Below, piece by piece: positions 27,184 through 36,413 of a stretch of 64,000 nucleotides of DNA. Below the pieces are notes generated by a model. It did not search any database. It was not told the origin of the DNA and saw only the letters and a program-made list of their open reading frames with translations. Origin of the DNA: DSYU01 sp963827605. Its GTDB lineage: Bacteria; Chloroflexota; Anaerolineae; Anaerolineales; Anaerolineaceae. A program made the translations under genes and the position numbers. How positions within the stretch are numbered: the first letter of the stretch is position 1; every line of letters begins with the position of its first letter. The stretch lies in assembly GCA_963827605.1 (NCBI GenBank), contig CAWHBK010000004.1, forward strand, positions 186,001-250,000, in the 5' to 3' direction.

Positions 27184-27302
27184 GAATGTATTGTAAATGA
27201 GAAAAGACGATCACGGAAGATCGTATTTATCATAGATTTGCCCTGATATTCTGCATGTTCTCTTTTGACGGATAATTTGTCTACTACTTCTATCTCCTGT
27301 CA

Positions 27303-27352
27303 TTGACAATTTATTAAAATATGTTAAAATTATTTTGGGAGCGCTCCCAAAA
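27303..27352 (+). promoter_or_regulatory. LacI-gene promoter and 20-bp operator palindrome
   Basis: TTGACA (27303-27308), a 16-bp spacer and TAAAAT (27325-27330) form a strong promoter. A perfect palindrome TTTTGGGAGCGCTCCCAAAA covers 27333-27352, over the expected start point. The central GC-rich dyad is typical of LacI-family operators, so the gene probably represses itself. Confidence 0.8.
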
Positions 27353-27419
27353 ACCCAAAGATATTTACCCCAAAAAATCACTTTTTTTTGCTTTTCGGAG
27401 CATCGGCAGGCTGCGATCC

Positions 27420-28436
27420 ATGACGCTGACTCTTGAGGATATCGCCGATATGTGCGGCGTTTCACGTTCTACCGTTTCTCGGGTTATTAATGGCGACCTG
27501 AATGTGAGCGAAAAAACGCGCAAAAAAGTACTGGAAATTATTCAGAAGTATGATTTCCAGCCCAATCTGGCGGCGCGCGGGCTGGCGGTGGGGCACACCC
27601 GGGTACTGGGCTTAGTGATCCCAAAAGGCGTCCAGGCGATCTTCGAGGAGCCTTTTTTCTCGCTGCTGATACAGGGGGTATCCTCTCGTTGCAATGTGCT
27701 GAACTACTCCGTTATGCTGTGGCTGGCCGAGCCGGATTATGAACGGCAGATGATCACCAAGATCCTGTATAACGGCCTGGCCGATGGCGTCATTGTCGCG
27801 TCCATGTTGATGGATGACACCATCATTGACAGCCTGCGCCAGAACAAACTGCCGTTCATGCTGATCGGCCGTCACCCAATATATGAAAACCTTTCCTATC
27901 TGGATGTAGATAACCGCGGTGGTGCGTGCCAGGCAGTGCTGCACCTGCTGCGGTTAGGCCGCCGGCGGATTGCCAGCATTACCGGCCCCCAGAATATGAT
28001 CGCCGGGACTAACCGCTACCAGGGTTACCTGGATGCAATGCGCGAGCGTGGAGTTCTCCCAATTCCAGAGTTGATCACCGAAGGCGACTTCACCGATATG
28101 GGGGGGTATATCGCCATGCAGCGCCTGCTTCAACACCAGCCCGATGCGGTGTTTGTCGCCAGTGATACCATGGCATTCGCTGCCATACGAGCTATCCAGG
28201 AGCACGGCTTGCGCGTTCCACAGGATATTGCCGTGATTGGTTTTGATGATATCCCGCAGGCCAGCCGGTCTGTTCCTGCGCTCACCACAGTACGCCAGCC
28301 AATCTCGCGCATTGGCGCAGTGGCCGCTGAAACGGTGATCGATATGATCGAAAGCGGCTCCAGCCAGCCGCGCCAGATGGTCTTACCGGCGGAACTTGTT
28401 ATTCGTGAATCGTGTGGTTCGAATATTTTGGATTAA
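27420..28436 (+). CDS. LacI family transcriptional regulator
   Basis: 338 residues from ATG 27420; the frame extends 33 codons further upstream but that part overlaps the operator region. The N-terminal HTH (TLEDIADMCGVSRSTVSRVINGDLNVSEKTR) with hinge LAVGHTRVLGLVIP is followed by a periplasmic-binding-like effector domain with GRHPIYENLSYLDVDNRGG, TGPQNMIAGTNRYQGYLDAM and VIGFDDIPQASRSVPALTTV. The effector is probably a sugar, not identifiable. No sugar-use operon follows; the next gene is convergent. Targets other than itself may lie elsewhere in the genome. Confidence 0.9.
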   Translation: MTLTLEDIADMCGVSRSTVSRVINGDLNVSEKTRKKVLEIIQKYDFQPNLAARGLAVGHTRVLGLVIPKGVQAIFEEPFFSLLIQGVSSRCNVLNYSVMLWLAEPDYERQMITKILYNGLADGVIVASMLMDDTIIDSLRQNKLPFMLIGRHPIYENLSYLDVDNRGGACQAVLHLLRLGRRRIASITGPQNMIAGTNRYQGYLDAMRERGVLPIPELITEGDFTDMGGYIAMQRLLQHQPDAVFVASDTMAFAAIRAIQEHGLRVPQDIAVIGFDDIPQASRSVPALTTVRQPISRIGAVAAETVIDMIESGSSQPRQMVLPAELVIRESCGSNILD

Positions 28437-28464
28437 TAATGCTGGCTCGATTTACGCGAGAATC

Positions 28465-28501
28465 AATGACCACCTCTGATCGATTGCCAGAGGTGGTCAT
28501 T
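28465..28501. terminator. Perfect 14-bp hairpin between lacI and the trypsin gene
   Basis: Arms 28465-28478 and 28488-28501 with a 9-nt loop, 28 bp after the LacI stop. Placed between convergent genes, so it may serve both. No strong U-tract. Confidence 0.6.
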
Positions 28502-28559
28502 GGCATGCCGTTGTTATTTCGCTCCTAGCCAGTGCAACTGGCTGGACGCAGGTTATCCT

Positions 28560-29372
28560 TTAGGGCAAATATGCTCCAAAGGTTCCATACAGCCAATTCA
28601 AATCATCGGCCTTATCCACGCGGTATACCCCACCAGTCCCGGCGCAGGTGCTATTGAGACCAAAGGAGGTCACCCCGCCAACCACGTTGGAGTCGCCAAT
28701 GAAATTGGGACCGCCAGAATCGCCAAAGCAAGTCCCGCCGGTGTTGGTGTTATTGGACAGAAGCAGGGAGGAATCGCCGGTTAAAGAGCTGTTGATCTGC
28801 AGCAAATGCGGGTGAGCCACCATCCGGACTCGAACGTTGTTTTCCTTCCATGAAGCCGCGTCGGGGAAGCTCTCCTGAAGACCATAGCCGACTGCCGTAA
28901 ACGTCACATCCTGCAAACCGCGCCGAGTGGCCAGCTTGTCCAGCACATCCTGCCTGGGTAAAGCGCCGTATTTGCTGAGTTTCATCTTCTTGTCCAGCAC
29001 AACCACGCCAAGATCGAAGCGGTAGAAAGCGTTCGGATCATATTGGGGATGGGTATAGGGCGTGCCACCCACATCTCCCGTATTGGGATAGCCATTGGCC
29101 GGAATGCCCGATTCCACATCCGCGTCAAACCAGATCTCAACGTGCGCTGCGGGCGCTTCCGTACAATGCCCGGCCGTGAGAAACAGCTGGGAAGAAAGCA
29201 GGGTGCCGCTGCAGCGCCACAGCGGCGCGCCATTTTTATCTTGAGCGACCATCAGACCCACATAAGGATGACCGTTGCCATCCAATTCACCGTCGGTAAC
29301 CGCGAAAACCGGGTTTACCGAAAACACCAGGATGGTGAGTAATGATAGTATGGTGATCAGCATCTTACGCAT
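28560..29372 (-). CDS. Secreted trypsin-like serine protease
   Basis: 270 residues from ATG 29372 with AGAGGAGA upstream. A signal peptide (MRKMLITILSLLTILVFSV, cleavage near VFA) is followed by an S1 peptidase domain. The triad is visible: His in LTAGHC, Asp in RFDLGVVVL and Ser in CFGDSGGPNFIG. Cys pairs (RCSG/HC, TCFGD/STCAG) fit disulfides of an exported enzyme. The domain ends soon after the last helix, so there is no membrane anchor and it should be released. The substrate is unknown. Confidence 0.9.
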   Translation of the reverse strand: MRKMLITILSLLTILVFSVNPVFAVTDGELDGNGHPYVGLMVAQDKNGAPLWRCSGTLLSSQLFLTAGHCTEAPAAHVEIWFDADVESGIPANGYPNTGDVGGTPYTHPQYDPNAFYRFDLGVVVLDKKMKLSKYGALPRQDVLDKLATRRGLQDVTFTAVGYGLQESFPDAASWKENNVRVRMVAHPHLLQINSSLTGDSSLLLSNNTNTGGTCFGDSGGPNFIGDSNVVGGVTSFGLNSTCAGTGGVYRVDKADDLNWLYGTFGAYLP

Positions 29373-29548
29373 CTTGATTATCTCCTCTTGATTCGTTTCT
29401 GAACAATCGATGCATACATTCCGAACCCCCCCGAAAGCGCGCATTTGGCCAGGGTTCCGTCCGGCGTTGGGACACCGCGCTGTTCCGCGGTACGCACGGT
29501 CACATCAAACACTGTCTGGGGTGGACCTTCATAATGTGTATCGGCTAA

Positions 29549-30394
29549 TTAGCGAACCTCCTGAACTTCTTGCTCGATTGCCGCGATATAGCGTTCCGCG
29601 GAGCGCCGGACGGCCTGTTTGGCGTTCTCAAAGGTCACCTTCTCCCACCAGGCGCTGTAAATGCGGTCATATGTATACGGTTCAACCGCCTGCACAATTC
29701 GCCGCACTGCCGCCGGAGACAGCGGGATCAGGTTCGGGAAGCTGTACATAAAGCTGACAAAGCGCCGGTCCTGCACAACATTGATGATATCGCCGGTGAG
29801 GAGCACTCCCCGGCCTTCCGCGCCGCCGGGCCAGTGCAACACTGTGCCGCCCGCAAAATGCCCGCCGCAGCGCACCAGGGTCAGGTCGCCGCCCAGGGTG
29901 TGGGTCTCCCCTTCCCAAAAGCGTATCGCCGGGTCAGGCCGCATGACCCATTCCCGGTCCGCCGCGTGCAGGTAAATGGGCGCGTTAAATGCCTGGCTCC
30001 ACGCTACCATCGAGGAATAGTAATGCGGATGTGAAATGGCGATGGCGGAGATGCCTCCCAGTGCTTTGACCATCGTAATGGTTGCCTCGTCAAGCAGGGT
30101 GATGCAGTCCCATAAGACGTTGCCGTTTGGCGTCTGCACCAGCAAAGCCCGCTGCCCGATGGCAAAGCTGGGACTCGTCCCAATTCCGCTCAGTCCTGGT
30201 TCAACGGTACGGATGATATTATGGTGATCTTCTTGCAGCGCTTGCAGGGTGGTCCACTGCTGTCCTTGAAGACCAACGTATTGACGTTCATCTTCACAGA
30301 TTGGGCAGTGCTCTGGCGGCTGCTGAGAAGCGGGAAACTGTGTGCCGCAGGTCCGGCAAATGAAATTCGTTCCGTCATTCTTCTGGCTATTCAT
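29549..30394 (-). CDS. MBL-fold hydrolase with N-terminal zinc ribbon
   Basis: 281 residues. The N-terminus has a zinc-ribbon/rubredoxin-like knuckle, FICRTCGTQFPASQQPPEHC then PICEDER, giving CxxC...CxxC. A metallo-beta-lactamase fold follows, but the usual HxHxDH is altered: the motif region reads ISHPHYYSSM, with later VRCGGHFAGGTVLHWP and LLTGDIINV supplying His and Asp. Members act as hydrolases or oxidoreductases; the changed motif makes the metal site uncertain. It is monocistronic. Confidence 0.75.
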   Translation of the reverse strand: MNSQKNDGTNFICRTCGTQFPASQQPPEHCPICEDERQYVGLQGQQWTTLQALQEDHHNIIRTVEPGLSGIGTSPSFAIGQRALLVQTPNGNVLWDCITLLDEATITMVKALGGISAIAISHPHYYSSMVAWSQAFNAPIYLHAADREWVMRPDPAIRFWEGETHTLGGDLTLVRCGGHFAGGTVLHWPGGAEGRGVLLTGDIINVVQDRRFVSFMYSFPNLIPLSPAAVRRIVQAVEPYTYDRIYSAWWEKVTFENAKQAVRRSAERYIAAIEQEVQEVR

Positions 30395-30718
30395 TTTTTA
30401 GAGATTCTCCTGCACTGTCAAATACCCCCAAACTATTCGATTGGTATGCTGACACATAAATATTTTAGCACTTTATAGTACCAATTCCATATTTTTTATA
30501 TGCTTGGGACTGTTTGACCGTCGGAAGGAAAATCGTCCTCCCCCCCGCGCGCTGCTTCAATGATACGGGCTGCGTTCGCAAGTTCTATCCTTGTTTTCCT
30601 GGTGCCTTTTGGTTTTTATGCTACAATTTTTTTAACACCCAGGCTGCATGCGCTTTGTAAGGGAACGCTGATTCCCTTGCTGGCGGCCACATTTCCAATA
30701 TTTTGGAGGAGAAAATCA
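30395..30718. other. Intergenic stretch before the ABC importer
   Basis: The frame upstream of the solute-binding protein start is open but not protein-like. A TACAAT sits at 30622-30627 before the gene, without a clear -35. A strong Shine-Dalgarno (ggaggag) precedes ATG 30719. Nothing else was identified. Confidence 0.4.
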
Positions 30719-31756
30719 ATGAAAAAGCAGTTTTGCATGGCATTACTCCTATTCCTGGTGCTGGTATCGACCGCTTGCCAACCCGGCGGCTCGCAGGCCA
30801 TCAAGGATACGGAGCTCAATGTGCTCTGCACCCCACAAGAAGAGTGGTGCCAGGGGATGAAGCAAGAATTTGAGACCAAGTCCGGCATCACGGTAAACTA
30901 CGTGCGCATGTCCGCCGGTGAGGCGCTGGCCCGTTTGCAAGCCGAAAAAGACAACCCGCAGTTCGATATCTGGTGGGGTGGCCCGATCAATTCCTTCGTG
31001 GCTGCCAAGGAAGCAGGCGTGCTCGAGGCCTACAACTCCCCCAATATGAAGAACCTGCGCGATCAGAAGCTGTACAAAGACGCTGAAAACTATTGGGCTG
31101 GCGTATACGTTGGCTCACTCGGCTTTGCGACCAACAAAAACTGGCTCGACGCGCACCCAGGTACGAAAGCACCCAAATCTTGGGATGATCTGCTCAAACC
31201 AGAATTCAAAGGCCAGGTGATGGTCGCCCATCCTTCCACCTCCGGCACTTCCTATACCGCCCTGGCGACGATCCTGCAAATCAGAGGCGAGCAGGCTGGT
31301 TGGGAATATATCAAGCAGTATGCCGGCCAGATGGCCCAATACACCAAGAGCGGTGCAGCTCCGGCCAAGTTTGTCGGTCAAGGCGAGGCAGCGGTGGCGA
31401 TCGTTTTCTCGCACGATACCGTCAACGAGATTGAAAACAACAAACAGCCCCTGGTACTCACCTTCCCTAAAGAGGGTACCGGCTATGAAATCGGTGGGAT
31501 GGCAATCATTAAGGGCGCCAAGCACCCGCAGGCTGCCCGCGCGTGGTTTGACTGGGAGCTTACCCCCGAAGGCCAATCGCTTGGCCCAAAGTACAAAGCC
31601 TACCAGGCCCCCACGGTCAATGGCGTAAAACTTTCCCATCCCGAGCTGCTGCAGGTAAACCTGATCAATTATGATTTTCAATGGGCAGGTAAGAACAAGA
31701 AAGCCTTCGTTGATAAATTCACCAACGAGATCGCGAACGCTGAAAACCTCAAATAA
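30719..31756 (+). CDS. ABC transporter substrate-binding lipoprotein (ferric type)
   Basis: 345 residues from ATG 30719. The signal peptide ends with a lipobox, LLFLVLVSTACQPGG. The mature part is a class-II periplasmic-binding protein of the Fe(III)/spermidine-type family: LNVLCTPQEEWCQGMKQEF, FDIWWGGPINSFVAAKEAGV, KNWLDAHPGTKAPKSWDDLL and GEAAVAIVFSHDT. It would deliver ligand to the permease encoded downstream. The ligand is probably ferric iron or a similar small ion or compound, inferred from family only. A strong hairpin lies between this gene and the permease and may lower permease expression. Confidence 0.85.
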   Translation: MKKQFCMALLLFLVLVSTACQPGGSQAIKDTELNVLCTPQEEWCQGMKQEFETKSGITVNYVRMSAGEALARLQAEKDNPQFDIWWGGPINSFVAAKEAGVLEAYNSPNMKNLRDQKLYKDAENYWAGVYVGSLGFATNKNWLDAHPGTKAPKSWDDLLKPEFKGQVMVAHPSTSGTSYTALATILQIRGEQAGWEYIKQYAGQMAQYTKSGAAPAKFVGQGEAAVAIVFSHDTVNEIENNKQPLVLTFPKEGTGYEIGGMAIIKGAKHPQAARAWFDWELTPEGQSLGPKYKAYQAPTVNGVKLSHPELLQVNLINYDFQWAGKNKKAFVDKFTNEIANAENLK

Positions 31757-31767
31757 AACCTTGTGAT

Positions 31768-31816
31768 TTAAGAGGGCGCAGATATACTTGCGAAGCAAGT
31801 TCCTGCGCCCTCTTAA
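31768..31816 (+). terminator. Nested hairpin between binding-protein and permease genes
   Basis: An outer perfect 14-bp stem (31768-31781 with 31803-31816) encloses an inner 6-bp stem ACTTGC/GCAAGT (31786-31791 with 31795-31800). Such intercistronic structures often protect the binding-protein message or partly terminate it. Confidence 0.6.
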
Positions 31817-31832
31817 TCATAGAAAGCCAATC

Positions 31833-34111
31833 ATGGCCCCACAAACCCAACCTGTCCCCCGCTCTTCATTTCTAACCAGCATTGAGCGCCGTTTCCGCGA
31901 ATTTGCTTTACTCGGCCGCGACCCAATCCTGACGGTCAGCCTGATCCTCAGCGGCTTCTTTTTATTTGTCTTTGTCATCTACCCCATCTTTAAAACGACC
32001 ATCACCGGTTTTTTTAACCCGAACGGCGCGATCGACCTGCAGTATTTTGGCCGCTACTTTGATGCGTATTATGGTCCGCTCTCGCGGCGCATTTTCTTGG
32101 ATACCCTGCTGATGGGGATGCTGACAGCCACCTTTGGCACCCTGCTCGGTTTTATATTCGCCTACGCCATGGTGCGCTGTAAGATGCCCGCTCGCCGGCT
32201 TGTTCACCTCATCGCGCTGGTGCCGACCGTATCGCCGCCCTTTGCCATCGCCTTGTCGACCATTCTGCTGGTGGGCCGCAGCGGGTTGATTACCCGCCGC
32301 ATTCTGGGCATCGAATTCCAACCGGGCATGAATGATGTATATGGCATGGACGGCCTGGTCTTCGTGCAGGTGATCACCTTCTTCTCCGTATCCTACTTGA
32401 TGTTAAGCGCCATGCTCGAGCGCCTGGATGCTTCGATGGAAGAAGCTGCCGCCAGTCTGGGCGCAAGCCGCCTCACCATTTTTCGTACCGTCACCCTGCC
32501 GTTGTTGATCCCCGGCACGGCGGGCGCGTTCTTGCTGCTTGTTTGTCGAATCCCTGGCCGACCTGGGGAACCCGCTCTTTATCTCTGGCAATGTGACCGT
32601 GCTTTCCGCGCAAATATTCCTCGCCATCATTGGCGAGTTCGATTATCAAAAAGCCGCTGCCTTATCGCTGATGCTGCTTCTACCCACCCTGGTGATCTTC
32701 CTTGTCCAGCGTTATTATGTCAACCGGCGCTCGTACATCTCGGTCACCGGCAAACCGACCGGCGGGCGGATCACCGAGAACCAACCCTTGATCCGTTGGG
32801 GCGCGATTGCCATCACGTACCTTACCTGCCTGGTGATCATCACACTGTACCTGACGGTCTTTTACGGTTCGTTCAGCGCCGCCTGGGGCACGGATTTCTC
32901 GCCAACCTTGCGTTGGTGGCAGCAAACCTTTGAACGAGGGGTAGAAGCCATCCTCGATACCACGTTTCTCAGCGCGCTGGCTACACCGGTTGCCGTATTG
33001 CTAGGCATGGTGATCGCATTTCTGGTGGTGCGCAAGCGCTTCAGCGGCAAGGAAACCCTGGATTTTGTCTCCAACCTGGGCGGTGCAGTTCCTGGCACGA
33101 TCCTGGGTATGGGCTTTGTGCTGGCGTTCAATACCCCCAAGGTTGCGCTGGTCGCTTTCCTTTACATCCTCATGGCCATTTTCTTCGGCCAGCTCGTTGG
33201 CCAGACCCGGCGCGAGCAGATGCTGGTGATTCTGATTGGGTACGCTGGTTGGCGTAGCATTGAGCTTTCTCGACCGCTTGATCGGGCTGTGGAACCTGAT
33301 GTACATCCTGGGTGGGGTATCCCTGGTATTTGGACTGCTGGCAGTTTATATTGCCCGCCAGAAGCGCCTGGGTTGGCTGCTGGTCACCGCGGGCGGACTT
33401 ATCCTGATGCACAACCTGGTGGATTTTATTTCCAGCCCGATTGCCATCTTGAGCCGCAGTATGGCGCGCGGTTTCTGGAGCAATGCGATCTTCCAGTTTT
33501 CGGATTACCTCAAAGTTTTCTTCCAGGCCCCACCCATGCTGTTGGGTGTCTTGTTGCTGATTGGCTGCGCCTTCGTGTTCCGCAAGGAGACCGCCCGGCT
33601 GCGCCTTCTTCTGGCGGTCGCCTGCCTGGCGTTGTCTTGCGCGCTGATCTTCACCGACAAACCGCTGGCACTGGTAGGCTCGCCCTTTATTATCCTCGCG
33701 GCGTATATCGTGCGCAGCCTGCCGGCTTCGGTGCGCGCCGGAGTTGCAGCGCTGCACCAGATCGACCCGTCGATCGAAGAAGCATCCAATATTCTGGGCG
33801 CCGATGCGCAGGTTACCTTCCGCAAGGTCACCCTGCCGCTGATCACCCCCGCACTGCTGGCCGGGCTGATCTTCAGCTTCACCCGCCATATGACCAGCCT
33901 TTCGGCGATCATTTTTCTCGTCACTGCCCGCTGGCGCATCGTCACCGCTTCGATCCTGTCTGAATGGGAGCAGGGCGGCGTTAGTATTGCCGCGGCCTAT
34001 TCCACGGTCATCATCGTCATCGTGCTGCTGGCGATTGGCCTCATTTACCTGCTGACCCGTCGTTTCGGCGGGGAACTCGGTTCTGGTTCTGGATTATCAG
34101 GGGGCGGCTAA
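31833..34111 (+). CDS. ABC transporter permease, fused two-domain ferric type (frameshifted)
   Basis: Three overlapping frames encode one protein of about 758 residues from ATG 31833. Breaks are at 32535-32541 (LLL to FVESLADLGNPLFISG) and at the GGG of 33237-33239 (LVILIG to TLVGVALSFLDRL); each is one extra base. Both halves have the permease signature: EEAAASLGASRLTIFRTVTLPLLIPG in the first and EEASNILGADAQVTFRKVTLPLITP in the second. The length exceeds the usual 520-560 residues because about 175 residues with four or five hydrophobic segments are inserted in the second half, between FNTP and FTDKPLALVG. It moves the ligand across the membrane with the ATPase encoded downstream. Confidence 0.8.
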
Positions 34112-34133
34112 TTTTCCCTGGATGGAGCGCGTT

Positions 34134-35208
34134 ATGTATTTGAGATTGCAAGACATCGTAAAAGTATTCCCAGCCCGAAGTGGCAACAAGGAAGTCGTGG
34201 CTGTAAATCACGTCTCTCTGGATATCCAGCAGGGCGAGCTGGTAACTTTGCTGGGGCCGTCCGGCTGCGGTAAGACGACCACGCTGCGCATGATCGCCGG
34301 TTTTGAATTCCCTACCCAGGGCAGCATCCTCCTGGATGGCCGCCCGATCAATATGCTGCCTCCACACCAGCGCGAAATGTCGATGGTCTTCCAATCCTAC
34401 GCCATTTTCCCGCATCTCAACGTGATCGAAAACGTATCCTATGGACTGAACGTCAAGCATGTAGCCAGGGAGGAAGTCCGCCGGCGCGTCGAGGAAGTTT
34501 TGGACCTGGTCCAGCTGCGCGGCTACGAGAACTCGCGCGCCCAACCAGCTTTCCGGCGGGCAGCAGCAGCGCGTGGCCCTGGCCCGCGCCCTGGTGATGA
34601 GCCCCAAGGTGCTTTTGATGGATGAGCCGCTTTCGAACCTGGATGCCAAGCTGCGCGAGCAGATGCGCAATGAAATCCGCCGCATCCAGAAAAATATCAA
34701 TATCACCAGCGTATACGTCACCCACGACCAGGTCGAGGCGATGACCCTGTCTGACCGCATCGTGGTGATGAACCAGGGAGTGATCGAGCAGATTGGCCCG
34801 CCCAGCGAGCTGTACAGCCGGCCGGTCTCGCGTTTTGTGGCCGACTTCATCGGTCGGGCCAATTTCATCGAAGGCCGCGTGCTGGAAAACAACCATACCA
34901 CCATGCTGGTGGAAGTCATGGGCAAGCCGTTCCGCGTTGCCCTACCGGATGGCACATTACCGGCTGGCAGCCAGGCAACGTTGGTCGTGCGCCCGGAGGC
35001 CGTGCGCATCGGCGAACCAGCGGCCCCCTGGCAGGGCACGATCCGTCGCGCCACCTACCTGGGCTCCGCCGTCGATTACGAAGTAGACGTCGCCGGGCAG
35101 CCTTTGATCATCCAGGACACCAACCCGACCCGCCAGCAGATTTTTGCCGAAGGCGAGACAGTAGGTATCAACCTGTTGGAAGGCTGCGTGCACGTACTAA
35201 AAAAATAA
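34134..35208 (+). CDS. ABC transporter ATP-binding protein, ferric/spermidine type (frameshifted)
   Basis: About 357 residues from ATG 34134 (GGAG upstream). Walker A is GPSGCGKTTTLRM, Q-loop FQSYAIFPHLNV, signature LSGGQQQRVALARAL, Walker B VLLMDEPLSNLDA, and a C-terminal TOBE region (VRPEAVRIG). The frame breaks at 34545 directly before the signature; removing one C of a CC pair restores NSRAQ to LSGGQ. It powers the permease at 31833-34111; the three genes form one importer operon. TOBE-containing ATPases of this type serve iron, sulfate, sugar or polyamine importers. Confidence 0.85.
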
Positions 35209-35215
35209 GCGCCTG

Positions 35216-35640
35216 TTATTTGGAGACATCAAAAGCCAGCCCATGGCTTTGCTCGCCGCCCCAGGCCTCCAGCAAAACCAGCCGCACCACCCTGGTTCCG
35301 ATCTCCAGCGGCAGCCGGACCACGCGCTGGCAGTTGTTCTCGACCAGGCGAAGCCGCTGCCACGTTCCACTCGCATCCACTGCTTCGACGGCAAACGAGC
35401 GCGGCAGCATCGGCGGCATCCGGCGCAGGTTCCCTTCTTTGGGATACCAGCACGGCAAGCGCTTGTCATCCGGGCCCGGTTGAGAGGGACCGCAGCGGCA
35501 AAGGTGTAAGCAGCATATTCATTTTTTCCGGCCCGCCAACCGTTGTCATCCGCGCCCAACACGCGATCTATCCCGCTGCGCAAAGGTTCCGGGTCGCTGC
35601 TGCTGGCGCTAAGCTGCGCGGAGACAGTTGTTTTAACATT
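35216..35640 (-). pseudogene. C-terminal remnant of an FAD-dependent oxidoreductase-like protein
   Basis: The minus strand codes a fragment with SGIDRVLGADDNGWRAGKNE and then KRLPCWYPKEGNLRRM ... VEAVDASGTWQRLRLVENN, ending AFDVSK. The layout resembles the beta-sandwich tail of long FAD-dependent oxidoreductases seen in similar bacteria. A stop (TAA) lies just before the first matching codon, so the FAD domain is missing. A one-base break near 35470 splits the fragment into two frames. It converges on the ABC ATPase gene with an 8-bp gap. Confidence 0.45.
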
Positions 35641-35708
35641 TTATACCTTGCGGATAGTTTCGCAGAATTGTGCGATACTATGAGTAAATATTATTTGGGA
35701 GGTTTGCG

Positions 35709-36380
35709 GTGATTTCCGAGAGCCAGATTATTCTTCGGTTGTTTATTGCTGCTGGTTTAGGCCTTGTGATTGGTTACGAGCGCGAGCGGCAAGATCACGC
35801 GGCGGGGCTGCGCACCCATATGATCCTGATTGTAGGAGCGGCTCTCGCGATGACTATTTCTATCAACCTGGCATTCATCTTGGGCGTGGAAAACCGGGCC
35901 GGGGACCCGGCCCGGTTGGCAGCCCAGGTCGTTTCTGGAATTGGTTTCCTGGGCGCCGGTGTCATTTTCCGCTATGGCACCAGTATCCGCGGTCTGACCA
36001 CGGCAGCCTCCCTGTGGACGGTCACCATTGTTGGGCTCGCCGTTGGCGCTGGCTTGTTTTTGGCCGGCATCACCGCCACGGTGATTTTGCTCATCATCCT
36101 GACGATCCTAAACTTCTTTGAAGACCGGATTTTATTCACCTTCAATCGGGTTCATATCACCTTGCAAGCCATTTACCGGCAGGGTCTGGTTGAGGATGTC
36201 AGAAGCCTGCTCCGCCAGAACGAGGGCAAGCTTGGGACGGTAAACATCGAACGAAACCTGGCGGATAATAAAATCAGCCTGGACATGCTTGTCCGTATCC
36301 ACTCCGATCATCCTGTCGAAATGGTTGTGGATCTGTTGGCAGCCATACCGGATGTTACCCTGGTAAAAATCAGCGATTAA
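35709..36380 (+). CDS. MgtC/SapB family membrane protein
   Basis: 223 residues from GTG 35709 with GGGAGG upstream. Five transmembrane helices fill the first 145 residues, with the family signatures LGLVIGYERERQDHAAGLRT, VSGIGFLGAGVIF and IRGLTTAASLWT. A soluble C-terminal domain of about 75 residues follows (ACT-like: TLQAIYRQGLVEDVRSLL). MgtC proteins affect growth at low Mg2+ and inhibit ATP synthase in some pathogens; the role in free-living bacteria is unclear. The gene is monocistronic. Confidence 0.9.
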   Translation: MISESQIILRLFIAAGLGLVIGYERERQDHAAGLRTHMILIVGAALAMTISINLAFILGVENRAGDPARLAAQVVSGIGFLGAGVIFRYGTSIRGLTTAASLWTVTIVGLAVGAGLFLAGITATVILLIILTILNFFEDRILFTFNRVHITLQAIYRQGLVEDVRSLLRQNEGKLGTVNIERNLADNKISLDMLVRIHSDHPVEMVVDLLAAIPDVTLVKISD

Positions 36381-36413
36381 TCCTTTTCAAAAACAGTTAC
36401 AAGGAGAAATGAC

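Noticed and set aside
30560..30718. 53-codon N-terminal extension of the binding protein
   Set aside because: ATG 30719 has a strong Shine-Dalgarno and is followed by a normal lipoprotein signal peptide.
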